DNA of 64,000 nt from Rossellomorea aquimaris (GCF_020172085.1 NZ_JAIVAT010000007.1:558001-622000); one strand, 5' to 3'; positions 32,109 to 41,025 are shown, counted from the first letter of the stretch. Program-made: numbers and translations. Notes: generated from the letters alone by a model not told the origin.

Positions 32109-32648
32109 TTAATGTGAGAGATACTTATTCAAAAGCTTATACCTACCTGTTCGTTTTCCAATTTGAATGAAAAACCGAAACAAGAATCGTTGAATCCAAA
32201 TGGGGATACCGGCTACTAAGGTGTTTTGAAGGTAAAGAATATACACTGTGTTAAACAGATTATTCGGTATGCCTTTATCATTGGTTAAGCCGTCTTCCAT
32301 TAAACCATAATGAATGCGTACTGATTCTTCAAAACCTTCACCAGGCGCCAATGATACGGTGAATCGAACAGGTTTAGTAGATTGATTATGAAATGTGTGA
32401 GCTTCTTTTAACGGAACAAAGATTTTTTTACCAGGTGTTAGGACGTGTTGTTCTTTCTTGTGAGTGACCGTGAGTTCTCCTTCTATGACGGTGAATTGTT
32501 CTGTAAAATGGTCATGGAAATGGAGAGGCGGCCCCTCTGTATTGGGAGGAAGACTTACTTCGATTAATAATGCTTCTTTGGTTTTCTTTAAAAAAGAGAT
32601 GGTTTCTCCTGTGAATGTGTGGGTAACTGTGTTGGAGTCTTGGATCAT
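32109..32648 (-). CDS. cupin-domain protein
   Basis: A 179-residue protein with a single cupin domain (about 15-110): PPLHFHDHFTEQFTVIEGELTV is motif 1 with its histidines and Glu, and HTFHNQSTKPVRFTVSLAPG is motif 2. A C-terminal, mostly hydrophobic extension (LYLQNTLVAGIPIWIQRFLFRFFIQIGK) may lie against a membrane or complete a barrel. No enzyme activity can be assigned. It is a stand-alone gene. Confidence 0.8.
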   Translation of the reverse strand: MIQDSNTVTHTFTGETISFLKKTKEALLIEVSLPPNTEGPPLHFHDHFTEQFTVIEGELTVTHKKEQHVLTPGKKIFVPLKEAHTFHNQSTKPVRFTVSLAPGEGFEESVRIHYGLMEDGLTNDKGIPNNLFNTVYILYLQNTLVAGIPIWIQRFLFRFFIQIGKRTGRYKLLNKYLSH

Positions 32649-32828
32649 ATAAAACTCCTTTCTATTTTAGATAAAGAATACCATATTATACGGAGAAGAA
32701 GTTCCCTTCATATCATGTTGAAACCCATACGGAATTATGACCATAAATTGAGATGAGCTTCTCATTCCCCTCATCTATTATAGAGATGGAGAAAGGGAAC
32801 GTCCCATACGAAAATTTTCTTTTTAACG

Positions 32829-33119
32829 CTAAAAAGAGATCCCACTCGAAAACGTCATATACGCCATAACCACCCAACAGATCGAAAACAAAATGCCAAT
32901 CCCACTAAAAATAACCCCTGCAATGGCAAGCCCCCTCCCCTCCTGGCCACTCCGCTTCACTTCATGTCGGGCAATCATACCCAATATGACACCCACCACC
33001 CCAAATATCGCTCCTATCATAGGAATAATCACAATCACAATGGATACGATACCCAATATAAAAGACGCCACCGCTTTTCCATTCAATCCTTTTCTTACTG
33101 GCTCATTACCAGGATTCAT
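32829..33119 (-). CDS. DUF4190-type small membrane protein
   Basis: A 96-residue protein with two long hydrophobic segments (about 17-44 and 65-90) joined by the signature loop MIARHEVKRSGQEGRGLAIAGVIFSGIG, where GxGxAxxGxxxG is conserved in DUF4190 proteins. The function is unknown. GGGGGAGAAGCGA is just upstream of the ATG. Confidence 0.8.
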   Translation of the reverse strand: MNPGNEPVRKGLNGKAVASFILGIVSIVIVIIPMIGAIFGVVGVILGMIARHEVKRSGQEGRGLAIAGVIFSGIGILFSICWVVMAYMTFSSGISF

Positions 33120-33172
33120 TCGCTTCTCCCCCTTCTAAAGAAAAGTATATGACTCCACCATGGTGAAACATG

Positions 33173-33187
33173 AGGGACGGACCTTCA
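33173..33187. repeat. GAGGGACGGACCT half repeat
   Basis: A single half of the GAGGGACGGACCT/AGGTCCGTCCCTC family, which has full hairpins at 37602 and 61212. Confidence 0.55.
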
Positions 33188-33245
33188 TCATTTTTCATGT
33201 CGAAATCATTCCTTTGACTAACGAACTTGAAAGGCATAAACTAAA

Positions 33246-33281
33246 ATAGTTCCATTATGAACAATTAAATACATTAACTAT
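33246..33281. promoter_or_regulatory. possible MarR operator
   Basis: Outer inverted arms ATAGTT (33246-33251) and AACTAT (33276-33281) enclose TTAAATACATTAA, an AT-rich imperfect palindrome, just upstream of the MarR gene and its ABC exporter genes. Confidence 0.4.
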
Positions 33282-33300
33282 TAGAAGTGAGGGTAAATGG

Positions 33301-33777
33301 ATGAAAAATGGAAATAAGGGGATCACTCCTGCACTTCAATTATTGCGTTCCTTTTCGAGAGTGAATAAAACCATGATGCGATTCGTCCAGAAAACAGCTT
33401 CACAAAATGGACTATCCGTTCCACAATATACGATTTTAGTCACCATTGCCCCTGAGAAAGAGATGACTCAAAAGGCAGTGGGTGAAAAGACGTTCCTGCC
33501 CAAAAGCACGCTAAGTCAAGCCGTAGATGGGCTTGTTCAGGCAGGCTACCTCCAAAGGAAGCAAGTGGAGGACAACCGAAGGGAAATGCTTCTCTCTCTG
33601 AGTCATGAAGGGGAGACGATGTTAAAAGGCATTCACAAACAGGAAGGAAGCATCCATCAGCTGACAGCAGGCGCAGTTGACAATCTGTCGGAAGAAGAGT
33701 TTGCCGGACTTTTGCTGGCTCATGAGAGGATTGCTGACTTTTTTGATGAGAAAGCGAAAGAGGAGGATGCCACATGA
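33301..33777 (+). CDS. MarR-family transcriptional regulator
   Basis: A 158-residue winged-helix regulator (MTQKAVGEKTFLPKSTLSQAVDGLVQAGYLQRKQVEDNRREMLLSLSHEGETML). It is the first gene of a three-gene operon; its last bases overlap the first exporter gene by 4 (ATGA type), so it almost certainly controls the exporter and itself. The DNR motif of the wing (EDNRREMLL) is intact. Confidence 0.9.
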   Translation: MKNGNKGITPALQLLRSFSRVNKTMMRFVQKTASQNGLSVPQYTILVTIAPEKEMTQKAVGEKTFLPKSTLSQAVDGLVQAGYLQRKQVEDNRREMLLSLSHEGETMLKGIHKQEGSIHQLTAGAVDNLSEEEFAGLLLAHERIADFFDEKAKEEDAT

Positions 33778-35498
33778 TTAAGCTCTTAAAACACTTATCG
33801 GCGTATAAATGGATGGTCGTCGGAATCTTTGTGCTGATCTTCATTCAATCCATGTCGACCCTGTATTTACCTACGCTTATGTCTGACATCATCGACAAGG
33901 GTGTCGTCGTCGGGGATATCCCTTATATATGGAAGATTGGTGGATTCATGCTTGTCGTGTCCGCTTTCGGTGCGGTGGCTTCCATCATTGCAAGCTTCTA
34001 TTCTTCTAAAGCTGCTATCGGTTTAGGACGCGATGTCCGCCGAAAGCTCTTTTATCATATTGAGAAATTCTCATTGCAGGAATTTGATGAAGTGGGAACG
34101 GCTTCTCTGATTACGAGAACGACAAATGATATTACACAGGTGCAGCAGGTGGTCATCATGATGCTCAGGATGATCATCAGCGCTCCTATCATGTTAGTTG
34201 GCGGAATCATCATGGCAGTGTTGATGGATGCGAAGCTATCCCTGGTCATTATCCTGACGATGCCGGTATTGGTCGGATCGATCCTTCTGATCCTTTATAA
34301 AGGGATCCCATTGTTCCAAACCGTTCAGAAAAAGTTGGATCAACTGAATCTTGTGCTTCGTGAGAATCTGACCGGTATTCGGGTCATCCGCGCCTTCAAC
34401 CGTGAACCGGAAGAGAAGGAACGATTGAAGCATACGAACAAGGAACTGACCGACGTGTCGATCAAGGTGAATAAAATCATGGCATTCATGATGCCAGTCA
34501 TGATGCTTGTGATGAATATGACCGTCGTCGCCGTGATCTGGTTCGGTGGCATTAGGATCGATAACGGCGGCATGCAGATCGGGGACTTGATGGCCTTCAT
34601 TCAATATGTCATGCAGATCATGTTTGCCCTAGTGATGGCGTCGATGATGTTCGTCATGGTGCCCCGTGCAGATGTATCGGCGAAACGGATTAACAAGGTA
34701 CTCGAAATGAAGCCTTCTTTTGAAGATAAAGGGACGAAAAAAGCAGACGTTCTGAAGGGGACACTGGAATTCGATTCGGTCACCTTTCATTATCCGGGTG
34801 CTGAAGAGCCTGCTCTGTCGGATATTAGTTTTAACGCAAATCCGGGAGAAACGACGGCCATTATTGGGGGAACCGGCTCTGGGAAAACGACGCTTATTAA
34901 CTTGATTCCGCGATTTTATGAGGTGGCGAGTGGAACCATCCGTGTCAACGGGGTGGATATTCGAGAAGCTTCCCAAGAGGAAATTAGGTCGAAGCTTGGT
35001 CTCGTGCCTCAGAAAGCCACCCTCTTTACGGGAACCATTTCGGAGAATATCCGTTTTGGAAAAGAAGAGGCGAGTGATGATGAGGTAGCAGAGGCTGCCC
35101 GTATCGCCCAGGCGGAAGAATTCGTCAGCCGGATGGAAGGCGGATTCCAGGCAGAAATCGAGCAAGGCGGTTCCAATCTCTCCGGGGGTCAAAAACAGCG
35201 GTTGTCGATCTCAAGGGCCCTGGTTAGGAAGCCGGATATTTACTTATTTGATGACAGCTTCTCTGCTCTCGATTACAAAACGGATGCCAGACTTCGTGCT
35301 ACTTTGAAAAAAGAAACCGGAGACGCAACGGTACTCATCGTCGCTCAACGGGTCAGCACGGTCGTTGATGCCGACCGGATCATCGTGCTCGAGAAGGGAA
35401 AAGTAGCCGGTATCGGTACCCACCAGGAGTTGCTTGACACCAATGAGGTGTATCAGGAAATTGTCGCATCACAGCTTTCAGAGGAGGAAACGGCATGA
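33774..35498 (+). CDS. ABC multidrug exporter half, degenerate-site NBD
   Basis: A 574-residue fused transmembrane-ATPase half transporter: six helices (about 1-310) then an NBD (about 330-574) with Walker A GGTGSGKTT, signature LSGGQKQR and Walker B IYLFDDSFSALD. The residue after the Walker B aspartate is Asp instead of the catalytic Glu. With the partner's altered signature this builds one degenerate and one active ATP site, as in YheI/YheH and other heterodimeric exporters. It overlaps the partner gene by 4 bases. Confidence 0.88.
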   Translation: MIKLLKHLSAYKWMVVGIFVLIFIQSMSTLYLPTLMSDIIDKGVVVGDIPYIWKIGGFMLVVSAFGAVASIIASFYSSKAAIGLGRDVRRKLFYHIEKFSLQEFDEVGTASLITRTTNDITQVQQVVIMMLRMIISAPIMLVGGIIMAVLMDAKLSLVIILTMPVLVGSILLILYKGIPLFQTVQKKLDQLNLVLRENLTGIRVIRAFNREPEEKERLKHTNKELTDVSIKVNKIMAFMMPVMMLVMNMTVVAVIWFGGIRIDNGGMQIGDLMAFIQYVMQIMFALVMASMMFVMVPRADVSAKRINKVLEMKPSFEDKGTKKADVLKGTLEFDSVTFHYPGAEEPALSDISFNANPGETTAIIGGTGSGKTTLINLIPRFYEVASGTIRVNGVDIREASQEEIRSKLGLVPQKATLFTGTISENIRFGKEEASDDEVAEAARIAQAEEFVSRMEGGFQAEIEQGGSNLSGGQKQRLSISRALVRKPDIYLFDDSFSALDYKTDARLRATLKKETGDATVLIVAQRVSTVVDADRIIVLEKGKVAGIGTHQELLDTNEVYQEIVASQLSEEETA

Positions 35499-37354
35499 GT
35501 AATCAACGAAAACCTCAAAGAGGCGGCGGTCAGATGGGATTTGGCCCGGGTGGCGGCAACATGATGATGATGGGGCAGAAGCCGAAGAATTTCAAGGCGA
35601 CCTTGAAACGGCTCCTCGGGTATTTAAAACCGCGCCGTGGACAGTTAACGGCGGTTCTCTTCGCCGCCATCTTAAGTACCGTCTTTGCTATCGTAGGTCC
35701 TAAGATTATGGGGAACGCCATTACGGAATTATTTGAGGGTGCCTATGCAAAGTTCAAAGGGGTGCCCGGTGCCGGAATCGATTTTGGCAAAATCGGTGAG
35801 ATCTTGTTGATGCTTGCCGGACTATATGTGTTCAGCAGTGTGTTCAATTTTATCCAGCAATACATCATGTCGAGCGTTGCCCAGCTGACAGCGTATGACT
35901 TAAGGGAAGATGTGAATCAAAAGATTGAAAAGCTTCCTTTAAAATATTACGATGGTCGTCCGAACGGGGAGACCCTGAGCAGGATGACGAATGACATCGA
36001 TACAATCAGCAGTACGCTTCAGCAAAGTCTGACGCAGTTCATCACGTCGATTGTGACGATTGTCGGAATCATCATTATGATGCTCTCAATCAGTCCTCTG
36101 CTGACATTGATTTCCGTCGTCAGCTTACCGGTTTCCATGTTTGCGATCCGACCAATCTTGAAACGGTCCCAGAAGCATTTCGCCGATCAGCAGCGGACGC
36201 TTGGTCAGCTGAATGGTCATATTGAAGAAATGTTCACCGGGCATCAAGTGGTAAAGGCTTATGGTCATGAAAAGAAGGCCGGTGTAGAATTCGATTCGGT
36301 GAATGACGAACTGTATGAAGCGGGTAGCAAAGCGCAGTTCATCTCCGGTATCATCATGCCAATCATGATGTTCATCGGAAACATCAGCTATGTGCTGATC
36401 AGTGTCGTCGGTGGGATCCTCGTCACGAATCGTGCGATTTCCATCGGGGATATTCAAGCCTTTATCACGTACACACGACAGTTCACCCAGCCGATCACCC
36501 AGACGGCAAATATCGCGAATATCATCCAATCAACGGTGGCGGCGGCTGAACGGGTATTTGAACTGTTGGATGAGGAAGAAGAAGTGAAGGAAGAAACAGT
36601 GGCGCACTTATCCCGTCCGAAAGGCGCGGTTGCGTTTGAACATGTGGACTTCGGTTACGGTGAGAATCTGTTGATCAACGACATGAACATCGACGTGAAG
36701 CCTGGTCAGACCGTCGCCATCGTCGGACCGACCGGAGCGGGAAAAACGACTCTGATCAATCTGTTGATGCGGTTCTACGAACTGAACGGCGGGGAAATCA
36801 AGATTGATGGCATCGATACGAGGCTTGTCCCTCGAAGTGAACTGAGAAGAAGCTTTGGGATGGTGCTGCAGGATACGTGGCTCTTTAAGGGGACGATCAG
36901 GGAAAATATCGCTTATGGTAAGACGGGGGCTACGGAAGATGAGATTATGCGGGCGTCCAAGATGGCCCGTGCCGATCATTTCATCCGTACTTTGCCTGAA
37001 GGGTACGATACAGTCCTGAATGAGGAAGCATCCAATATTTCGCAAGGTCAGAAGCAGCTTATCACGATCGCAAGGGCAATCTTAGCTGACCCTCCGATCA
37101 TGATTCTGGATGAAGCGACTTCGAGCGTTGACACCCGGACCGAGCTTTTGATTCAGCAGGCGATGAACCGGTTGATGGAAGGGCGTACTAGCTTTGTCAT
37201 CGCTCACCGCTTGTCGACAATCAAGGATGCCGATCTGATTCTCGTCATGGATCAGGGTTCTGTCATTGAACAGGGATCTCATGCAGAACTACTAAGGAAG
37301 AACGGTTTTTATGCAGATCTGTATAATAGTCAATTTGGTGAAGTGGCTGGATGA
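35495..37354 (+). CDS. ABC multidrug exporter half, catalytic NBD
   Basis: A 619-residue half transporter. A glycine- and methionine-rich N-terminal extension (about 1-28, RGGGQMGFGPGGGNMMMM) precedes six helices and an NBD with Walker A GPTGAGKTT, an altered signature ISQGQKQL (Gln in place of the second Gly) and a canonical Walker B ILDEATSSVD. Together with the upstream protein it forms a heterodimer with one active ATP site. It probably exports drugs or lipids under MarR control. The family is YfiB/YfiC- or BmrCD-like. Confidence 0.88.
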   Translation: MSNQRKPQRGGGQMGFGPGGGNMMMMGQKPKNFKATLKRLLGYLKPRRGQLTAVLFAAILSTVFAIVGPKIMGNAITELFEGAYAKFKGVPGAGIDFGKIGEILLMLAGLYVFSSVFNFIQQYIMSSVAQLTAYDLREDVNQKIEKLPLKYYDGRPNGETLSRMTNDIDTISSTLQQSLTQFITSIVTIVGIIIMMLSISPLLTLISVVSLPVSMFAIRPILKRSQKHFADQQRTLGQLNGHIEEMFTGHQVVKAYGHEKKAGVEFDSVNDELYEAGSKAQFISGIIMPIMMFIGNISYVLISVVGGILVTNRAISIGDIQAFITYTRQFTQPITQTANIANIIQSTVAAAERVFELLDEEEEVKEETVAHLSRPKGAVAFEHVDFGYGENLLINDMNIDVKPGQTVAIVGPTGAGKTTLINLLMRFYELNGGEIKIDGIDTRLVPRSELRRSFGMVLQDTWLFKGTIRENIAYGKTGATEDEIMRASKMARADHFIRTLPEGYDTVLNEEASNISQGQKQLITIARAILADPPIMILDEATSSVDTRTELLIQQAMNRLMEGRTSFVIAHRLSTIKDADLILVMDQGSVIEQGSHAELLRKNGFYADLYNSQFGEVAG

Positions 37355-37356
37355 GG

Positions 37357-37384
37357 GAAGCTTGGGGACGGTTCTGCTGCTTCC
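37357..37384. repeat. GAAGCA/GCTTC gene-end repeat, copy
   Basis: GAAGCTTGGGGACGGTTCTG then CTGCTTC, directly after the stop of the exporter gene. Confidence 0.7.
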
Positions 37385-37407
37385 AAGATTCAATAATAAT
37401 AAATATA

Positions 37408-37450
37408 GGTGCCTGGCTCCCGAGATTATCAGGGGTCAGGCACCTTTTTT
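37408..37450 (+). terminator. intrinsic terminator
   Basis: GGTGCCTG (37408-37415) pairs with CAGGCACC (37437-37444), followed by TTTTTT. It ends the MarR-ABC operon. Confidence 0.75.
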
Positions 37451-37459
37451 CGTTCTAAT

Positions 37460-37592
37460 ATAAAGAAAATTCGACAAGACGGATCAATTATCAAAAAATA
37501 GGATTAATAAATTTAGTTTAAAGGGTAATAAATTTTGAACTGGATTAATTATTGGAATTAAGGATTAAAAATACTCCAAACAGGATCAATAC
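37460..37592 (+). repeat. GGATTAAT array, copy 3
   Basis: The head AAGAAAATTCGACAAGA (TTCGACA 37470-37476) is followed by units at 37481, 37501, 37524, 37542, 37562 and 37583. It lies between convergent genes. Confidence 0.72.
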
Positions 37593-37601
37593 CTAAGAAG
37601 T

Positions 37602-37665
37602 AGAGGGACGGACCTTTAAACCCCTAAATAATCTATCCCAAATTATGAAAATAGAGGTCCGTCCC
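37602..37665. repeat. GAGGGACGGACCT hairpin
   Basis: GAGGGACGGACCT and AGGTCCGTCCCTC form a 13-bp stem with a loop of about 35 bases, positioned as a terminator for the minus-strand YIEGIA capping gene. Confidence 0.6.
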
Positions 37666-37872
37666 TCACACTCTGATCACCAGGTAGTCCCCATTTGTCA
37701 TTTGGACGACATCGGCTTTCATTCCTTTGGCGATGTCGACGGTCATTTGTTTTAATTCTTCAACGTTGTCGCTGTATAAAAGCAAGGGCCCTCCGCTGAT
37801 CACTCTGTCACGGTCAGAAGTTAGATACGCCAATATTTGATACGCTGGTTTCATGGAACCTTCCCTGCCCAT
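37666..37872 (-). CDS. capping-type small subunit of the YIEGIA pair
   Basis: A 68-residue soluble protein (YQILAYLTSDRDRVISGGPLLLYSDNVEELKQMTVDIAKGMKADVVQMTNGDYLVIRV) matching what NCBI names the 'capping complex subunit for YIEGIA'. Its start lies 6 bases after the stop of the YIEGIA gene, so the two are translated together. The role of the pair is not known; the family is found in spore formers. Confidence 0.7.
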   Translation of the reverse strand: MGREGSMKPAYQILAYLTSDRDRVISGGPLLLYSDNVEELKQMTVDIAKGMKADVVQMTNGDYLVIRV

Positions 37873-37878
37873 ATCGCC

Positions 37879-38796
37879 TCACCCTTTCAAATTGGTTTTC
37901 ATCACGGCATGAGATTTCTTCGTGCTTTCGAGCAGAGGACATTTATTGACAGCTTCAATGAAGGCATCGATGTCCCGCTTGACTGGGACAAGGGTGATCA
38001 TGACCTTGCCGTCCACATAGTCCTTACGTGTGAATTGATATCGTTTGACCCCGAGTGCCCGGCAGGCTTCAAAGAGTGCCGCCTGCCTCTGACCGAAATT
38101 ATCCAGGTTGATTCTGAAATGATTTTCTTTCGGGTAGATGACGACGGCCATCCCTTCTTCTGAAAAAAGCTTCTCAGCGTTGTCCGTTCCGAGCAGATTG
38201 CTGACATACATATCATCCACATAGAGGGATGATTCTTTGACTTCTACTTTTCCTTCCTTTACCTCTGCAATGTCCCCAATCGTCTTGCCTTTCGTGAATC
38301 GCTGCAGGTAATAAAGGAGAGCGAATCCTGTAACGGCGCCACCTGCTATGCAGATCACCAGGTTATTAAAGTTCAGTGCATTGTGCAGAATGGAAATCGT
38401 GAGGGATGTGACGAGTGCGACGATAAAGGCAATATAGTTTCTTGCTTCAAACGTTTTCGCGATGCCATCTATGTATGCCTTCCCCCGATAGGTGAATTCC
38501 GTTTCCTCCAAGTCACTCAGACTTTCCTTTTCCATTTTGCGGACATCCCTGAATTGCTGGAGAGCCAATGTCAGGAATGTCACGGCCACGAAGTTTTTGC
38601 TAAGTAATGCGGGAATTGCGACTGCGCCAAGTGATGCTGCAACAAATCCTGTAATGATCTGAATCAGATAGCCATTCGGATAGCTTGGATACTGCCTGAA
38701 ATCTTCTTTCATGATCGTGATCCTTGCCAATGTACCAATCACGATGGCGCTGGTGATTGTAATCAGTTCATTCGATGTTAGACTGGTTGCTTCCAT
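37879..38796 (-). CDS. YIEGIA-family membrane protein
   Basis: A 305-residue protein with two hydrophobic regions: about residues 10-95 (ELITITSAIVIGTLARITIMKEDFRQYPSYPNGYLIQIITGFVAASLGAVAIPALL) and about 120-165, and a cytoplasmic C-terminal domain with beta strands (LYVDDMYVSNLLGTDNAEKLFSEEGMAVVIYPKENHFRINLDNFGQRQAALFEACRALG). NYIAF stands in for the YIEGIA signature. It is cotranscribed with the small capping protein. The function is unknown but the family is near-universal in endospore formers, which hints at a sporulation or envelope role. Confidence 0.72.
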   Translation of the reverse strand: MEATSLTSNELITITSAIVIGTLARITIMKEDFRQYPSYPNGYLIQIITGFVAASLGAVAIPALLSKNFVAVTFLTLALQQFRDVRKMEKESLSDLEETEFTYRGKAYIDGIAKTFEARNYIAFIVALVTSLTISILHNALNFNNLVICIAGGAVTGFALLYYLQRFTKGKTIGDIAEVKEGKVEVKESSLYVDDMYVSNLLGTDNAEKLFSEEGMAVVIYPKENHFRINLDNFGQRQAALFEACRALGVKRYQFTRKDYVDGKVMITLVPVKRDIDAFIEAVNKCPLLESTKKSHAVMKTNLKG

Positions 38797-38881
38797 GCAG
38801 TGGTGTCACCTCATTTAGAATGGAAATATTTTGGATTAGTATAAGGAAAAAGCATACGAATTATGCGATGGTGTCAAAAAG

Positions 38882-38900
38882 TATAGGGACGGACCTTTCA
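38882..38900. repeat. GAGGGACGGACCT half repeat
   Basis: TAGGGACGGACCTTTCA, a single half of the gene-end repeat family, upstream of the kinase gene. Confidence 0.5.
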
Positions 38901-38927
38901 CCCAATAAGCAACTGTCCATCCATTTT

Positions 38928-38976
38928 TGTCGAATAATCACAAAAAACAGGAGGTATTTCCCGGGAAAATGTCGAA
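38928..38976 (+). promoter_or_regulatory. two Spo0A-box-like sites before the KinB-like kinase
   Basis: TGTCGAA occurs at 38928-38934 (in TTTTGTCGAATAA) and again at 38970-38976, 42 bp or about four helical turns apart, both perfect matches to the Spo0A box. They lie 42-91 bases upstream of the kinase start. Confidence 0.5.
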
Positions 38977-39018
38977 GGGTTAGGAATAAATGCTATTTTC
39001 CCTAAAGGAGATACCCCT

Positions 39019-40260
39019 ATGTTAGAGACGATCCATCATTTAATTTTGCATGTGGTATTTATTCTATTTGCGATTCTTGTCTTTCAAATGTTCATGAGCG
39101 AATCGGACAGGGGCACAAGAGGGTTCGTCCTTACGTTTATCTTGATGAATAGTGTTGTATTAGTGTTTACCATGACGTTTCCAGTGGTCTACTCCAGCGG
39201 ATACGTATACGATTTTAAAGTGATACCCATCATCCTCGCTTTTCTCTATGGAGGAAAAAGAGTAGGGTTTAGTACGTTTATCGCCATGCTTGTGATCGGG
39301 GTGTTTACTGAACATGTATGGATGTTTTTGCTAATGAATTATGCGATCTATACCGTGTTGCTGATCCCTATATCTAAGTGGTATAGAGGGTTTACCTGGA
39401 TGAAAAAAATCATTTTGCTTTCTGGTTTTTATTTGTTCATCCCGGTGACAAGATCCGTTTATTTACTTCAGACCCATGAAAAGGAGCAACTCCTATTTAT
39501 GGTAAGCTCCACCATAATCATATGGATTACGCTGCTCCTCTCCATCTACCTGATTGAAAATCGACTGGAGCAACTCAGAATCAAAAAAGAACTTATCAAG
39601 GCGGAGAAATTTAACGTCGTCAGCGAGCTCGCGGCCTCCGTCGCACACGAAATTCGAAATCCCATGACGACGGTCAGAGGATTCATGCAGCTTCTGCAGA
39701 AAGGATCGTTAACGGCAGAACAAAAGAGCTTCATTGACATCTCCATACAGGAACTAGATCACGCCCAGGAGGTCATTAATCAGTATCTTTCCCTGGCCAA
39801 GCCTCAGACAGAGGAATACCAGGTGTTCAGTTTGACGGATACCATGAATGAATCGGTCGACGTCATGTCTACGTATGCGGTGATGAACAGCATCAAGATC
39901 ACTAAACAGATAGAGAATGATCTGATGATCCAGGGGATGAAGCTAGAGGTGAAGCAAGTCCTCCTTAATCTTCTGAAAAATGCCATCGAGGCGGTAAAGG
40001 AGAACGGGGAAATTAAGGCAACGGCGAGTCGTCATCGTGACGGACGGATGCTGATCATGATTCAGGATAACGGAGTCGGCATGTCTCCTGAACAGCTGAA
40101 GGTACTGGGCAGACCCTATTATTCCACCAAGGAAAAAGGGACAGGACTTGGACTCACAGTCAGTTATCAAATAGTCAAACGGATGAAGGGAGAAGTAAAG
40201 GTCGAAAGTGAACCTGGTGTGGGGACGACGTTTAAGGTGTTTTTGCCGAGTAGTATATAG
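39019..40260 (+). CDS. KinB-like orphan sensor histidine kinase
   Basis: A 413-residue kinase with six hydrophobic helices filling residues 1-185 (5TM-LYT type; YDFKVIPIILAFLYGGKRVGF is the family signature) and a C-terminal kinase core with the H box AHEIRNPMTTVRGFMQLL, N box LKNAIEAVKENG, G1 QDNGVGMS and G2 KGTGLGLTVSY. There is no response regulator next to it, as with sporulation phosphorelay kinases that phosphorylate Spo0F. A paralogue lies at 59893. The two Spo0A-box-like sites upstream would allow feedback by Spo0A. Confidence 0.87.
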   Translation: MLETIHHLILHVVFILFAILVFQMFMSESDRGTRGFVLTFILMNSVVLVFTMTFPVVYSSGYVYDFKVIPIILAFLYGGKRVGFSTFIAMLVIGVFTEHVWMFLLMNYAIYTVLLIPISKWYRGFTWMKKIILLSGFYLFIPVTRSVYLLQTHEKEQLLFMVSSTIIIWITLLLSIYLIENRLEQLRIKKELIKAEKFNVVSELAASVAHEIRNPMTTVRGFMQLLQKGSLTAEQKSFIDISIQELDHAQEVINQYLSLAKPQTEEYQVFSLTDTMNESVDVMSTYAVMNSIKITKQIENDLMIQGMKLEVKQVLLNLLKNAIEAVKENGEIKATASRHRDGRMLIMIQDNGVGMSPEQLKVLGRPYYSTKEKGTGLGLTVSYQIVKRMKGEVKVESEPGVGTTFKVFLPSSI

Positions 40261-40261
40261 A

Positions 40262-40345
40262 TGAGGGACGGACCTCTGAGCCGGGGGAACAGGTACCTTG
40301 GCATCATCATGATAAAGAGCCACGGTACCTGTCCCCATGGTTGAA
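40262..40345. repeat. compound gene-end repeats
   Basis: A GAGGGACGGACCT half (40263-40275) is followed by GGGGAACAGGTACCTTGG and CCACGGTACCTGTCCCCATGG, which form a hairpin after the kinase gene. Confidence 0.6.
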
Positions 40346-40350
40346 AAGAA

Positions 40351-40386
40351 AAAAACAGAATGCCACACCCGGCATTCTGTTTTTAA
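40351..40386. terminator. bidirectional intrinsic terminator
   Basis: ACAGAATGCC (40355-40364) pairs with GGCATTCTGT (40371-40380), flanked by A5 and T5. It separates the kinase from the convergent XRE-cupin gene. Confidence 0.75.
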
Positions 40387-40943
40387 TTGGATTCGGAGTA
40401 GTAAATCACCATGCTCAGTTTTGTCATTTCGCTGCCTGGATTGGAATAGGTATGAGGGGTGTCTGCCTTGAATTTAATGGAGTCCCCCGTTTGCAGCACA
40501 TAGTCCTTTTCATTGACGGTCAGAGAAAGAGTACCGCTGAACACCGTGATGCATTCAATCGCTCCTGAGTGATGGGGACCTGCATTCAGGCTGGCCGTTG
40601 GTTCCAATTCGACAGAGTACATTTCAAATGGCATGTCATCCTCAAAGCGGAAGGATGGAAATAACCGATATAGCCCATTCCCCTCGATAAGAGGATCGAT
40701 CTCTGACTTCCGGACGATTTCTGTTTCTGGAATTTCTCGCTCCATCAAGGAAGTGAACGGTATTTTCAATCCGTCGGCGATTTTCCATATCGTCGAGATC
40801 GTCGGATTGGATTCTTTTTTTTCAATTTGACGTAAAAGGCTTTTGCTGACACCTGTCATCGAGGATAAATCATCCAGGCTTAATTTTCTCTTGTTTCGTA
40901 TATTCTTTAAATTATTTGAAATGATCCCATGAATTTTTTCCAA
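40383..40943 (-). CDS. XRE-family regulator with cupin domain
   Basis: A 186-residue regulator. The N-terminal helix-turn-helix is NLKNIRNKRKLSLDDLSSMTGVSKSLLRQIEKKESNPTISTIWKIADGL; the C-terminal cupin (about 110-180, NAGPHHSGAIECITVFSGTLSLTVNEKDYVLQTGDSIKFKADTPHTYSN) probably binds the ligand. It is transcribed divergently from an MFS transporter and likely controls it through the palindromes in between. Confidence 0.88.
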   Translation of the reverse strand: MEKIHGIISNNLKNIRNKRKLSLDDLSSMTGVSKSLLRQIEKKESNPTISTIWKIADGLKIPFTSLMEREIPETEIVRKSEIDPLIEGNGLYRLFPSFRFEDDMPFEMYSVELEPTASLNAGPHHSGAIECITVFSGTLSLTVNEKDYVLQTGDSIKFKADTPHTYSNPGSEMTKLSMVIYYSESN

Positions 40944-40976
40944 AAAGGCATTCCTCCTATATACATTATAATAACC

Positions 40977-41025
40977 ATATTGTACAATATAATAAATTCA
41001 GTATAGTGTCCATTTTGTTCAATAT
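40977..41025. promoter_or_regulatory. paired palindromes between XRE-cupin and MFS genes
   Basis: ATATTGTACAATAT (40977-40990) is a perfect 14-bp palindrome. ATTTTGTTCAATAT (41012-41025) matches it at 12 of 14 positions, with 35 bp centre to centre. Both lie in the 120-bp divergent region, so they are candidate operators of the XRE-cupin protein. Confidence 0.6.

Noticed and set aside
31988..32170. 60-codon plus-strand frame after the isolated terminator
   Set aside because: Starts inside the terminator stem-loop and overlaps the end of the cupin gene; no SD.
36125..36529. Minus-strand frame rich in Asp and His opposite the ABC exporter
   Set aside because: Antisense shadow of the membrane domain. 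The same Asp/His-rich look appears opposite other GC-balanced membrane genes (34236-34604).
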